Source of the DNA: Physcomitrium patens | Taxonomy: Eukaryota; Streptophyta; Bryopsida; Funariales; Funariaceae | NCBI RefSeq assembly: GCF_000002425.4 | Contig: NC_037254.1 | Span: forward strand, 12,748,934-12,812,933 | Length of the DNA: 64,000 bases | Direction of reading: 5' to 3' | In this document: in pieces, positions 12,926 to 25,271 of the stretch | How positions within the stretch are numbered: the first letter of the stretch is position 1 | Layout of the letters: the number at the start of each line of letters is the position of its first letter | Made by a program: the position numbers and the translations under genes | The notes under the pieces: model-generated | What the model saw: only the letters and a program-made list of their open reading frames with translations | What the model was told of the DNA's origin: nothing | The model's database searches: none

Positions 12926-12983
<58 letters not shown>
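12926..12983. repeat. Compound (TA)(CA)(TA) microsatellite
   Basis: A short TATATA block, then about eleven CA units, then a long TA run. Confidence 0.9.
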
Positions 12984-12989
<6 letters not shown>

Positions 12990-13040
12990 AAATTTCAAAT
13001 CATGATCACAAAATTAATTTATTTTATTTTATTTTACTTC

Positions 13041-13291
13041 AATATATTAAGGAGAATAATAAAGCGACCCAAATTTTTACTAATGCAACCCACTTCATCT
13101 TAAGCATTATTGCACCCCTGGAGCTCCCATCCCTATTCCCAGCTATTTCCTATTCCCAACAGTTGCTGGAAATGGGGGCAGGAGGATGGAAATGGAGGTG
13201 ATGGTATGAAATAGGAAAACGGTTGAGAATGGGGCATATGGTTGATTTAATAAAAATTTGGGTTGCTTTGTCAATTCTCTATGTTAATGTA
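13041..13291. mobile_element. MITE-like element with ~50-bp terminal inverted repeats
   Basis: The left arm (ATTAAGGAGAAT, then AAAGCGACCCAAATTTTTAC) matches the reverse complement of the right end (ATTAACATAGAGAATT, then AAAGCAACCCAAATTTTTAT). Arms are about 50 bp and the whole is about 250 bp, with no coding capacity. A second, inner pair of similar strings (ATTCCCAG.TATTTCCTATTCCC against reverse-complement CATTCTCAACCGTTTTCCTATT) hints at longer decayed arms. No clear target-site duplication was seen. Confidence 0.55.
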
Positions 13292-14276
13292 GAAACCAAT
13301 TTTCTCAAAAAGTAAAAGTATCAAATTTGTCAAATTAAAAAAATAAAGAAAATCAAATCAAATTAAAATTAGAATACAAGGCACTTAGACTACTATCTAA
13401 AAATAATGAGTGTTATCTATACTCAAATTCATATATTTTGAGAATTGTAATGTTTTACAAATTTTGCATTATAGAGTTATATTAAGTCATGTTATTGTAA
13501 TTAGATTGTGATTTTCTATTCATTATAAAAATATTATAAAGATTCTTAACTTTTTTCTTTAGTTAGGTTGTTAGTAAGACATATCCAAAAAAAATAAGAA
13601 CAATAAATTGTTTTATGTCAAAAAAGTAGCAATATTAATAGGTACTATAAATTTTTATTTTGCACAATTTAGTATCATTTAAGTTATGAAAGATGTTTAA
13701 TTTTTATTTTTTTATTTTTTTTATTGCTATTATCTAAAAATATCTACTTGTAATTTTTTTTAAAGTTGACTTTCAAAATTTATGTTGGTGTTTTCAATTT
13801 AAAATAAATACTAACATTCATCAAACAAATGATTAATGCATCATGATGTACAACAATAGTTTTAAATCAATAAGTTCCATTTCAGAGAAATAAATAAATA
13901 AATAAATAAACTCTTACCGAATTTAGAACAAGCTTGAACCTTAGTTAATATTCAAAATTTTAAAATGCTGGTTTGTTTTTTTATTGATCCGATTTCACAA
14001 GTATTTGAATCCATAAAAATTTCATCTCATCACTGCTAATCCATCTTCACCCTCAGAAATATGTACATAAAACTTCCTGTGTTAAATTTACTTGTAATAG
14101 TCTATGAATACATGAAAACTAGACCGTGGCTTGAATAAAATACGATATCATTATGCCTGAGGTAGCAGGCGACCCCTTTTTCTGGTTCGTGAGAATTAGT
14201 GAAACATGCCAATCTTTTTAAAATAATCAGGACAAGAGGTTACAGAAACATTTGCGTGCCATCAGAAAAACCAAAA

Positions 14277-17121
14277 TTATGATGACCCAAAGATCTCTGG
14301 CCACTTGAGGAGGGCTTTCTCTGCAGCATCTTGTCTAGCGAGTCTCTGTGATTTCCCAATCCCAGTGGACAAGCGGAACCCTTTCACATACACTCTAATT
14401 CTGCAGGATTCATTTGGGGTGTTCTGATTGTCAACTCCGATCAACCTGCATGGAATTCACCACCTCAGAGCTAAGCACAAGTGACTAGACTTTCAGGACA
14501 TAACATAATTTAGTGTAAAGTTTCAGGGTTATTCACAGGATTTTAGTGGAACTGCTGGAGGATAATACAGCTATCGTTTACTTGAAGGGCAGGTTGTGGG
14601 AAACACTCACTTGTAATCTGGCTTCTCCTGCAATACCATTGCACATCGATCGTGCAGAATGGTCACTGGGTTCCTCGTTGGCTTAGCGAGGAGTAGGAGG
14701 GGTAACAAACGAGTCTCGACAAACTGTAAGGTACTTTCCAGTCCCTACCAGATGAAAGCATAAGAATGAATCAATCTCACAGATATTGCATTAACCACAT
14801 AGAAACAAGACAGGAAGATTAAGTTGCTCATGTCCCGTCCACAAGAGTGTTACCTTTTCTACGTAGAGACCTCCAATGTAAGCTTCCAGAGTGTCTGCAC
14901 AAGCTTTCATCTGTGGTGATACGCACGCAGAACCAGTCTTTTGGTTATGATTCATACACGAAAATAAGACAGGTAGATTAAGCCATACCTTCATACGCAA
15001 TAAACAAAACTAGATGTCAGTTTCAGCAAATTAACCTCACCTGATTTTCTAAGAGAGCAGTTGCTGAAGCTTTTTTAGATCGAGAGAGGAGAGGATCACA
15101 CAACACAAGCTCACGCAGATCCAATAATGTGCACCAAGCGCGAGCCAAGTTGCTATTACACACCTGCAAAGCCCAATCCAGCCTACAAATGTCATCCAAT
15201 CACATAGCCAGTTCTTCAACCAGCTGTCAGACGTACTTCAAATGCTCAACAATCCTCTTTGTTACCGTATTAACAGTTTAAAAAATAAGCGAAATCTCAT
15301 TATTTTAGCATCTAGCAAACAATTGGTCATCACGAACCTATGCCTTCACGAGCTAGGGCCAACTACCGACGACATCTTAATGAAGGCAAGTGCTAAGATA
15401 GCTCTAGTTAGGTTTGACCAATACCAGCTGTGACCTTCGTTCCGTTATTGAGCCCTGCGTTACATGTCAATATGTCAAGCTCCTCTTCAGATAAAGGATT
15501 CTCATAAAACATTCTACGCAGACTACAGGCATAGAAAAAGGTCATCAAAAAAAAAAAAAAAAAAGAAAAAGAAAAAGAAAAAGAAAAACTATAGGTAGGA
15601 AAATGCAGCAAGCGACGCACAGTTGACAGCAAAGGGTATTGGCGAATAAGGTGGGTGGAAGCGACAAGATTCAAGACTGTGTCTCCTATTAAAGCTAGCT
15701 TTAATCGAGCCTGCAATGGAAAGAAACAGCAGCTCGGTTAGAATCAGAGAAAATCACAGGGTAACTCGAGAACCATATTAGACCTGGGAGCAGAAATTAC
15801 GTGAAAGACTGAGACGATACTATTTGAATGACAGGCTCATGATAGAGTAACACAAATCACCCCAACGGTGCACACTTTTTACAAATATTTCACCGGTGTG
15901 TTGTTAAAATAAAATAAAAAGTCAAAATCAAGGCTCTATGTTTACTGTTCTCTGCCTTCGATTCAACAAAGGGGGAGGACAACATAACATGAGTAATTAA
16001 TCAACCTCTGCGTGTGCGTCAGCAAAAGTCATCAAGTTGTCTTCCACGGTTCCTGATCTTTGCCATGACATGAGAGGCTTCCTCAACTTTTTCTCTTTCA
16101 CAGATTGTGGCATTTTGGACAAATAGTAGCTCTTATGAACCTGAAACATACTAGAGAGAGAAATGGCTGACCATCAGGACCTCGTTGACACGAGCCAAAA
16201 AAATAGAAAGACGTCAAACCAACATTGAATGTAACTCACGAGTGACAACTCAAAGAGAGATGGTGTAGATGAGGACCAAAATTCGCAAGAGAAGCTCCCG
16301 GGAATGGATACTACAGCCAAGCTTCTCAGTTAGTATCTGCAAAAACAGCCATGACTGCGTTAACTTCTACACATTAATACTAACCTTCACTACACATTGC
16401 AATTGAAGCTAGAGCAATAGGAGAGAAACTTTACGAGCAAAGCGACAGGCCTAAAAACCTGAACAATTGGTAAGGGTGATAAAAATGGGCCAAAGATTTT
16501 TTTTTTCCCGTCATTTCTTGCATGCCCTACTGAGACGCAACCAATGCAAGAAGCGAGGAATCAAGAGGTGAACCGGACCTGAAGCTGTAGATTGAAGCTC
16601 TGGGGGAGGGGCAGCACTTCGCATATCAAATCTGGAATCCGCCAAGAACACTCTGGTATGCCTGGCATTTGGGGCCACACTGCCAAAGTCTCCATACCAT
16701 TGCTCGTTTCCGTAAAACTATCCAGGCCAGTCTGTCTATGGGAAGGCGCAGCTTGGCTATTAAAGAAGAGCTCATTACTCAGAAAATCTCTGCCACCAGA
16801 TACTGTTCTCGTTTCTTCTACAGCTACGCTACTCAATTCTGAACGCGATTCCGCGCCACGGAATTCATTGAACCCGACGTTGATGACCTCTTGTGTATTA
16901 AGTTCCAAAGAATTTATTTCGGTCTCGATATCCAAGTCCTGTTCCTCCTGGCAGTCCAGGGAGCCACCAACTTGGGTATATAAACCCCTAGGCACCAAAA
17001 CATTACCATTTACCTCGATCGCGAACTCTTTGCGCTGCGCTGCGCCCAATTCAAGATCTGCCACAGTACAATTGCGGCGGAAGGCATTGATCAATACAAG
17101 TCGACTAAAACTGAACACCAA
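14277..17121 (-). CDS. RNase III-family protein with dsRNA-binding domain (nine exons)
   Basis: Exons in transcription order: 17121-16579, 16336-16277, 16140-16006, 15710-15628, 15522-15435, 15163-15041, 14910-14854, 14744-14611, 14445-14277, about 463 residues in one frame. The N-terminal 180 residues are an unrecognised, possibly organelle-targeting extension. The RNase III domain begins at about 183 (LTEKLGCSIHSRELLLRILVHKSY) and includes ALIGDTVLNLVAS (252-264) and CADTLEAYIGGLYVEK (348-363). A full dsRNA-binding domain follows (about 390-455: NPVTILHDRC, CRIRVYVKGF, GIGKSQRLARQDAAEKALL). Asp256, Asp350 and Glu353 of the catalytic set are present. The usual Glu four residues before Asp256 is Ala252, and about 20 extra residues lie between the two catalytic halves. 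Activity is therefore uncertain. The exon 4/5 border is the least certain junction, since an alternative retains a T-rich intron. Confidence 0.85.
15547..15590. repeat. Poly(A)/(AAAAAG)n tract in an intron
   Basis: An 18-base A run followed by AAAAAG units. On the minus strand it forms the pyrimidine tract just before the acceptor of exon 5 of the RNase III-like gene. Confidence 0.85.
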
Positions 17122-17935
17122 TATTCTCTACCATTCAATTGCAACGCACGTAGTAGTACCAAGAAATTGAGTGACAGCACTCCCATGATCGTAATCCTAA
17201 GAAGTTTCCTCATATACCCATCTCGGAGAGCGAAACGTACCATTGGAAACGACCGCATTTTTGGAAACTCGACGCAAACCAGGGCAGAGCCCGCTTCGCC
17301 GCGCTCTACCATACTTACTCCCACCAAACACAACCGAATTGCAAGTTCCATAAACATTCTCGGCGATGAGAGACACAGCTCCCAGCGTTACCAATTCCCC
17401 TCGGCCCACAAAAAGAATGTTGCATTCTCTGACGGCATGGAGACTAGTGCAGTGAAGCCGAGCAAGCTTGTAAACTTCCCCAATCCCTCTCCCGTACCGC
17501 TGAATCATGATGCCACGGCCACCCAATTACCCTAAAACAACCCTGAATTCCAAAAACTGTGGCAAATGCGGAATCTTCATGTCACAGTGGTGAATCAATC
17601 AGGCATTGAAACAGCGGAGCCACGACACCATCCCACCACGTCTACAGATGCGCGCCGCCTAGAAAACTGGTGGAAAAAAAGGGATGACAACAACAACGAC
17701 AACAACAACGAGTGGATCCTGATTGCAATGAATGCCCAGTTTGAGAATGCAAGTGGAGTAAATGCAAAAGCAAGCAAGGATTAAAGTGCAAGCCCCCCAA
17801 ACAAGTGGAGCGAGAAAGAGAACGAGGTGATGGAAAAAGGAGGCTGCTTTGTATGAAGAAGAGTGTCTTGCATCACACATTTTTATTTGCATCACTTTTT
17901 TATCCACCAATCTAGTTAACCTTGTTTTGTCTTGT
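17122..17935. other. Upstream region of the RNase III-like gene
   Basis: GC-balanced DNA, the probable promoter and 5' UTR of the minus-strand gene. Several overlapping short frames are open on both strands but none has a recognisable domain. Confidence 0.4.
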
Positions 17936-17947
17936 CTTGTATAAGTA

Positions 17948-18190
17948 GTTCATCCTTCACTTCACTCCTTCACTTCACTCAGCTTTCACTTCAATCTCAT
18001 TGCTCCAAGTTTCAATCTCATTTCAATCTCATTGCTCCAAGTTTCAATCTCATTTCAATCTCATTGCTCCAAGTTCATCACTTCACACAGCTTCACTTCA
18101 ATCTCATTGCTCCAAGTTCATCACTTCACACAGCTTCACTTCAATCTCATTGCTCCAAGTTCATCCTTTACTTCACTCAGCTTTCCTACA
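17948..18190 (+). repeat. Nested minisatellite built on TTCAATCTCATTGCTCCAAGT
   Basis: A core of 21 bp ending CATTGCTCCAAGT occurs five times in two arrangements. First come two 32-bp units, each the core followed by TTCAATCTCAT. Then come two units of about 43 bp, in which the core is joined to TCATCACTTCACACAGC. The edges (CATCCTTCACTTCACTC, CATCCTTTACTTCACTCAGC) are related degenerate units. Open frames across it are products of the repetition. Confidence 0.85.
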
Positions 18191-18219
18191 TTGTTGCCAT
18201 GTTTTGATTGAATACAATG

Positions 18220-18510
18220 AGGAGATTCAGACTTAAGGTTTTTGGATGATATTTCAAAATATCACTTGATGCTTCATCAAATCACCTACCTTGCAAAGTG
18301 GATGATTTTTAAATCCAAATATCAAAAGGACTAGTGAAATATCAAATATTGCTTTGCTTGCCTTAACTCTCTTCCATCTTTGATTCCATACCAAAGGATA
18401 ATAAAGTTTGAATTAGGAATAATAAAGTTTGAATGGTGATATTTTAGGAGGTGATATTTTGAGTGATCCGTGATATTTGGTTTTCCAAAAACCTTAAGTC
18501 TAAATTCCCG
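18220..18510. mobile_element. MITE, 291 bp, with inverted ends and CAATG target duplication
   Basis: The left end AGGAGATTCAGACTTAAGG (continuing TTTTTGGA) is the inverted counterpart of the right end CCTTAAGTCTAAATTCCCG. The pentamer CAATG stands directly outside both ends (18215-18219 and 18511-18515), as expected for a 5-bp target-site duplication. The interior is AT-rich with several AAATATCA strings in both orientations and no coding potential. Confidence 0.75.
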
Positions 18511-18515
18511 CAATG

Positions 18516-19235
18516 TTGTGAAATTTTTGGATTAGTGTCTTTCTTTACAATGTTGTTGTAGATTTGTTCTTCTTTGCTCTCTATTCTAATCTATCTAAAT
18601 TTTAGGATTTTTGAAGGAAAAGTGGAAAAGTAGGCATCTAGTAAGAATTTGTTTACATTTACAAGACATTTTTTGTCAAGTTATTGAAAGATTTATATTG
18701 AAAAACTATATCATTTTTTATTTTTTATTTTTTGAATTGTTTTTACTTATTTTTGATTTTGTGATTTTTTCCATATTTGTGATTCTTTACACTTTCTTCA
18801 TCTCTTATTACACAATTTATAATATTAGATATATTTTTTTTTTCTTCTTGGTTTATATAGTTTTATCTTTTATATATATAGGCCTAAATGCTCATCTTGC
18901 ATTTCCACATATTTTGAATCAATTCACTTCTAAATTATCATTTTATATATTTCTTCTATCTTTTATTATCCAACTAAACATTTGAAAATGTTATATTATT
19001 ACTTCTATTTGTTTCTCTTTAACTTTGTCTTTTCTTTAGAAATAACTTTGTGATTCTTTATTTTTCAAATTATATAGGTTTACATAAGAAAACACCTTAT
19101 TTTTTTGGATCTTATTGGCTTCATCAAATTTAGGTATAACTCACAATCATTCTTCTACATTTTGGTTGTTTTAATGGTAGAAATGTTTACATTTATCTAC
19201 TTATGAGAAACACTTGTATAAAAATATAAAAATAC

Positions 19236-19274
<39 letters not shown>

Positions 19275-20189
19275 ATATAATTTCTTATTTTTATTTTTGA
19301 TATTTTTTTAAAAATTGGTTGAAATTTAAAAATATAATTTGTTCAAATCTGTTACTTGAGCTTTAGAAGCTCTAAGCATTCACAAAATAGAACTTGGTGA
19401 TAGTCATGATTTCCAATAATATGCATTGATCTATAAACAAGCTATTTTGTTATTAAGATTTGAAATTACATGGAATCAAGCCTAGTACTATTTTTTCTTG
19501 AGATTCTATTATTTGATAATATTATATTCTATTCTACTAATTCTTGATTATCACTAATGTACTATTTCAATGTTTTAATATTGACCCTCTCTAGCCATAC
19601 TTGAGAGGTGCCTTTGCATTTTGTGGTGGCATTGTCAATGTTGCTCTTATCTTTCCTCTCATTGCTTTGACCTTATACCGTTTAATCACTGTGATAGATA
19701 TTAGATTGCTTTAATGGATTACAAATTGCTTAGGTGGATAATACAATCTCTACAAGTCTAAAAATATGGCATATGGTTGATGGTTTATATTTACAAATAT
19801 GTATGTTGCAAATGAATGATATATAATGGCATATATAAAGTAGACACATTATTATCATTCTAATTATTAGTTGTTTGTAAAATAACTTGATTGATAATCT
19901 TACATGTAGTATTTGTATTGTAAAGTTTTTTGCAATAATTATATATGTATTATATTTATAAACCAATTTAAATCCTAAAGTAGCTACAATAAGCACCATA
20001 TTCTTATCTATCTATTGATTTCTTCTATTAATATTTACAAGTACTATTCTAAGACTAAAATTTCAAATTATATTTTAAATTATATTTTTAGTTATTTTAT
20101 AATTTATTATATATCTTTTTAATTATAATAATAGAAATAAAAATATCTTTAATAAAAAATAATCTACATTATAAATAGTATTAAAGAAC
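18516..20189. other. AT-rich intergenic DNA
   Basis: AT-rich, with a TA microsatellite near 19239-19269. Long T-rich frames, such as the one at 18611-18985, are hydrophobic low-complexity artefacts. No gene or element border was recognised until the copia LTR at 20190. Confidence 0.45.
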
Positions 20190-20571
20190 TATTGAAGAAA
20201 AAACACTATGAAGTCACAACACTTAGTATTAACAAAGTTTCATAGAAAGAGAGTATGGAATAAGATATCACTTATTTCCAACACCCATTACTTAAGGTGG
20301 TGGCTGCTACCTTAATTGACAACTTCCATTGTTTAATGAATACATCCATCCAACTTTCTACCAAGACTATTCATTGTTATCTTATCTATTATAAAAATAT
20401 ACTTTTAGCATATTTTATATATTCTTAAGATTCTTGGTCATTTCATCTATTTTATCTTTTGGCCTTCTAACATATCAAGAACCAATCATTTTATCAATAA
20501 CAACTTATCTAAGGTAATATCTTCTACAAGATAACTTAATTTATTTTCACTTTTACTTACTTACTTTAATA
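20190..20571 (-). repeat. 3' LTR of copia element A
   Basis: Matches 25272-25681 throughout, for example CACTATGAA.TCACAACACTTA and GAAAGAGAGTATGGA.TAAGATATC. The inner border follows the degenerate polypurine tract AAAATGAGAG (minus strand). Confidence 0.82.
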
Positions 20572-20747
20572 CTCTCATTTTGCTTTTAGTCAAAGGCTTT
20601 CAATCCTAATGCCATTGTCAACACATGATTTCTATCCTTTACTATTACTTTTATCAACAAATCACCAAACATGTCTTTTGTCATACAATATTTCATATCA
20701 ATCACTCCCATTTCAATCTTCTCTTTTATAAAAAGATGTTGAATGTC

Positions 20748-23700
20748 AATGTATTTGGTCCTTGAGTAATGCTTTGGATTCTTTGCAAATGCAAGACATC
20801 CTTGCTTGTCTCACTCTATTTGAGTTTCTTTTATTTGTAGTATTCCAATGTACTCCAAAAGTTATCTTAGCCATATTTCCTCCATTGTACCATTGCTTAC
20901 TATCATGTATTCCACCTTTATTGTTGACCTTGTAATTATTGGTTGTCTCTTGCAATTCTACAAAATAGCTCCCACTCTAATAAAGAATACAAATTCTATT
21001 CTTGATCTTCTATCATTTGCATCTCCAACCCAATCTGCATCACAATAACCATCCAAATTAATGTTATCACCTCCAATGCACAATTTGAAATGCAAAGTAC
21101 CTTTTAAATACCTCATGATTCTTTTCATGGTTGTCCAATGGATTGGTCTAACCTTTCATATGTATTGGCTCACAATACTCACTACATATACAAGATCCAC
21201 TCTTGTGCCAATCATTGTATATATAAGTAAATCCACTACTACATTATATGGAGCATCTTGTATTTCACCTTCAACTTTAGCAAATTCTTCATCCGTGAGC
21301 TTCATCATCTTCAAATTATCCTCCAAAGGTGTTTCAATAGGCTTACACTCTTCGATGTTGAATCGTTTCAACACTTCTTCAATGTACTTCTTTTGGCTCA
21401 CTATAATGGTCTTTTTAATATGATTTCTCACAAATTCCACTTCTAAACAATAGTGAAGCTCTTTCAAATCACTCATTTCATACTTCTTTTCTAACTTTGC
21501 CTTCAATCAATCCATCATCTTCATAATATTGGTTAAGATGATCAAATCATCAATATAGAGGATGACAATCAATATGAACTCACTTAATTATATCATATAC
21601 AAGGAATGACCAAATTTATTTGTTAAAAATCCTTCATTTCAAAAGAATGTGTCAATGCGTTGGTACCATGTCCTTGAAAATTACTTGAGCCCATACAAGG
21701 TTTTATTCAACTTACAAATAAGATGTTATTTGTCTTCTTCTACAAATCCTTGAGATTGCTCCATGTAAATGACTTCTTTTAGATTTTCATTCAAAAAAGC
21801 CATTTTCACATCTATTTGATGCATCTTTAACTCCATTGCTACCCCAATTGCAAAAATGGTTCTAATTGTAGTGGATTTGGCCACGAGAGCAAATGTCTAA
21901 TTGAAATCACCACCAATAACTTGTGAGTAGCCTTTGGCAACCAATCTAGACTTATATCTCATAGTATTGTCCATTGTATCCTTTTTAATTCTAAATACTG
22001 ACTTACAACCAATTAAAGATCGATTTGGTGGAAGTTGAGTCAATTTCCATGCTCCATTGTCCATGAATAATTTGTACTCTTCTTCAATGGCATTCTTCGA
22101 CTTCATAGCATCCATAGACTTCATTGCATTACACAAACTTAAATGGATCAATAGAGAGTATAACTTTGGCATGTTCTTCACTTACTTGAAGAAAGATGTG
22201 ATTCTTCTACTATACACTAAGTTGTTTTCTATCTCTCAAAAAATATCTCCTTTCACTTGATGAAGCTTCACCTTCTTTTATCCCAAGGTTTCTTATAAGC
22301 TTCTTTTCTATTAAATTTTACTTCTTCACATTCAAAGATTGATACTCTTCATCATCATCATCATCTTTAACATCTTCATTGTCTTCATTACTGATTTTAG
22401 CAATAGTAGGCTTACTATAGTCTACCTTCTTTGGCTCTTCATTTTAATTTGAATTTTTGCTATCATCAATGTCATCATGTTCATCTACTTCTTTACTGAA
22501 ATTGAAGTTGTATCCACAAATATACCATTACTCCGACTTAGATACATCTTCAAGTGCTCATAAGCATTCCTATGCTCAAAAAACTCTACATTAAGATTCT
22601 TGATGATTTTTTTGATTTCTAAATATATTAGCCTATATGCCTTGATACCTTCACAATATCCAACAAACATACATTTTATACCTTTTGCATCAAGTTTGGA
22701 CCTCATACAATTTGGTATCTTTGCATATGCAATACATTCAAAAATCCTCATGTATGAAACATAAGGTTTCTTGCCACATCAAGCTTTTTGTAGAATCATT
22801 GATATGAATGTATTTGTTGGACACCTATTCCTTGTATACACTGCATTTATCACTATTTCTCTCCAATACTCATGCCTAAGGTTTTGTACATGAAACATAC
22901 TCCTTGCCATCTCTACTATAATATGATTTGGTCTTTCAGCAACTCCATTTTGTTGTGGACTGTAGGAAATAGAGGATTATCTTACAACACCTTGAATCTT
23001 CAAGAATTCATCAAAATATTTTGATATGTATTCACTTCCATTATCCATATACAACACTTTAAGCTTGTACTTACATTGTTTCTTTGCAAGAGCATTAAAT
23101 TCCTTAAACCTTGAGAAAGATTCATTCTTAGCTTTAATGATATAAATCCACACTTTTCTTAAAAAATCATCAATAAATATGACAAAATACTTTGTTCTTC
23201 CAATTGATGTTGTCTTCATTGGTCCACAAATATCAAAATGTAAAATCTTCAATAATTTGGTAGCATGTGTTGCAACTCCTCTTAGAAAGAAAGTCTTTTA
23301 TTGTTTGTCTTGTATGCATCCTTCACAAGCAAAAGTCATGGCATTATCACTGAATTGGCCAAGATTCAAGCCACTTACTATAGATTGGAACTCATTCATG
23401 CTTTTGACATTCAAATGACCAAGTCGTTGATGCCAAATTCTAAATTTATCTTGATCTTGTGAAAAATCAACAAATGCTATCACTTTTATTCTATTCACCT
23501 TCTTACAATTGATGAAGTAGAGGTTGTCCTCTCTAAGACCTTTGACAATATGTTGTCTATTCAATATCTTCACAAAACATCTATTCTTATCAAATTAAAC
23601 CTTACAACCAAGTGATACAAGTTTGCTCACTGAAAGGAGGTTCTTCATCTTTGGCATATGTAAGACCTTGTTCAATGTGATTCTCTTGATTTGGTTCTTC

Positions 23701-24689
23701 ACAATGATTTCCACAACAATGGATCCAATTTCAATGGCTTGTACCATGCCATTCTCTTTCAACTAAACTTTGATTGCTAGAATTTCTTTATAAGTGTCAA
23801 ATAAATACTTGTATGGTGTCATATGCTTAGTAGGATCCGAATCTATAATCCACTAAGACATATCAGTCATAGACACTCTTTTACTTGCCATAAAAACATA
23901 ATCATCTCCATCAAAGTTATCATGAATATTGTTTGCATTCTTCCCATCTTCTTTCTTAGCTTTATAGCAATTCTTAGGAAAGTAACTTGATTTTTTATAA
24001 ATATAGTAATTTTTTATATTTCTTTTAAAATTATTATATTGGTAAGAATAGCTACCTTTGTCTTATCTTAAAATTAGAGCCAAATCATGACTTTGAAGCT
24101 CATTTTCTTTCCTTTTGGTCACTTCATGGACAAGCCTTGATGTGATATAATTCATGGTAAGCTCTTTCATGTTGTTAGACTCCAATACCACAATGAGATA
24201 GCTATAGGACCCGAAAAGGCTCATGATCAATGTCAATACAATGTCCTTATCATCAACTCGCCTATCAACAATTGCTAGTTGGTTTGCCAATGCTTTTATC
24301 TTGTTGATATGAGCCATGAGGTCATCTCCTTCTTCCACCTTTACCATTAAGAACTTCCTCCTCGTCTAGAAAATTTTGGCTAGGTTTTTATTCTTATAGT
24401 TGTTGCAAAGAGTCTTCCATACTTTTGTAGCTCTATTGCAAGTAATTACATGTGAAAAGTTGGCATCATCCAAATTTGATGCAATCATACCAAAAGTTTT
24501 TCTTTCACGGCATTTATATTCATTCTTCACATTGACATCAACATCATGACTTGAAGGTTCTTCACTTTCATCTACAATGTTCCAAAGGACCAATGAAATC
24601 AACAAAAAAATCCATTTTTTTCTTTCAATGGTAAAAGTTATTACCTTTAAACTTCTCAATTACTCTTAAACTTTTATCTTTACTTAAAG
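20748..24689 (-). pseudogene. Gag-pol of copia element A (broken)
   Basis: Recognisable on the minus strand, from right to left: gag (24659-24063, with KKWIFLL, FGMIASNLDDANFSHVI and EEGDDLMAHINKIKALANQL); protease and the region before integrase; the pre-integrase HQRLGHLNVKSMNEF (about 23440); integrase core (23252-22977, HFDICGPM, VLYMDNGSEY); QQNGVAER (about 22940); RT (22181-21897, EEEYKLFMDNGAWKL, FRIKKDTM); and the RT tail 21506-21156 (YEMSDLKELHYCLEVEF). Integrase keeps the second catalytic Asp (DNGSEY), unlike element B. Numerous stops and shifts separate these blocks. Confidence 0.85.
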
Positions 24690-25257
24690 CCATATCTAAA
24701 AAAAAAGGTGTATAAAAAAATATCAAGAAAAATAAAAGAAAAAGTTCTCAAAATCAACAAAAAGGTATTACTAACTTAAAAACCCAAAATACCTTTTTTG
24801 TAAATAAACAAGTGATTTCACTCTTTAATCACTCTCAACTTCACTTATAAGACTTCTCACAAGTCTTATACTCTATCTTAACCTCTTGTATAAGCTTTGC
24901 CACTCCACAATCACTTCTCTTGTCTCATGAAATATGTCTTACATCACAAAATACTTCTTATCACTATAAGAGGATCTCAAGGAAAGTTTATCACATAAAA
25001 CCACAATGTTAGATCACAAATGATATAAATCAACAAAGAAATACAATACTAATGTTCTAAAACATCATTCTAAGGTATCTAACAACCTCTAAGATTATCA
25101 ATGCACTTAACAACAAGTAAGAGCAAAACTATATCAACAACTAGATACAACAATAGAATTAGATGATACCAAATCCTAACATCAGAAACAACAAAAAGAT
25201 CTACTCTTCACAATAAGTAAGACTTCAAAGAACTTCAAAATTTACAACTAAAGGTAA

Positions 25258-25271
25258 GTGGGCCCATAACC
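25258..25271 (-). promoter_or_regulatory. Primer-binding site of element A (half-tRNA iMet type)
   Basis: On the minus strand GGTTATGGGCCCAC directly follows the 5' LTR. It is complementary to the anticodon stem-loop of plant initiator tRNA-Met (GUGGGCCCAUAACC), the site used by Drosophila copia. Confidence 0.75.

Larger units (their letters stand above)
11743..14276. other. Intergenic AT-rich DNA with microsatellites and one MITE-like element
   Basis: The first few hundred bases are probably the IF-3 3' UTR and flank. The rest is AT-rich, with TA and CA/TA microsatellites and an inverted-repeat element at 13041-13291. Up to 14276 the end is likely the 3' UTR of the RNase III-like gene. No gene was recognised. 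Confidence 0.5.

Noticed and set aside
15408..15716. Continuous minus-strand frame through the AAAAAG tract (FSFSFSF peptide)
   Set aside because: The homopolymer-like tract is best read as the pyrimidine tract of an intron; splicing 15628 to 15522 keeps the frame.
16561..17121. Stand-alone 186-residue minus-strand protein
   Set aside because: A donor at 16578 and the following exons continue it into an RNase III domain, so it is exon 1 of that gene.
18611..18985. 124-residue hydrophobic frame
   Set aside because: T-rich DNA translated into Phe/Ile/Tyr repeats; no start context, splice chain or domain.
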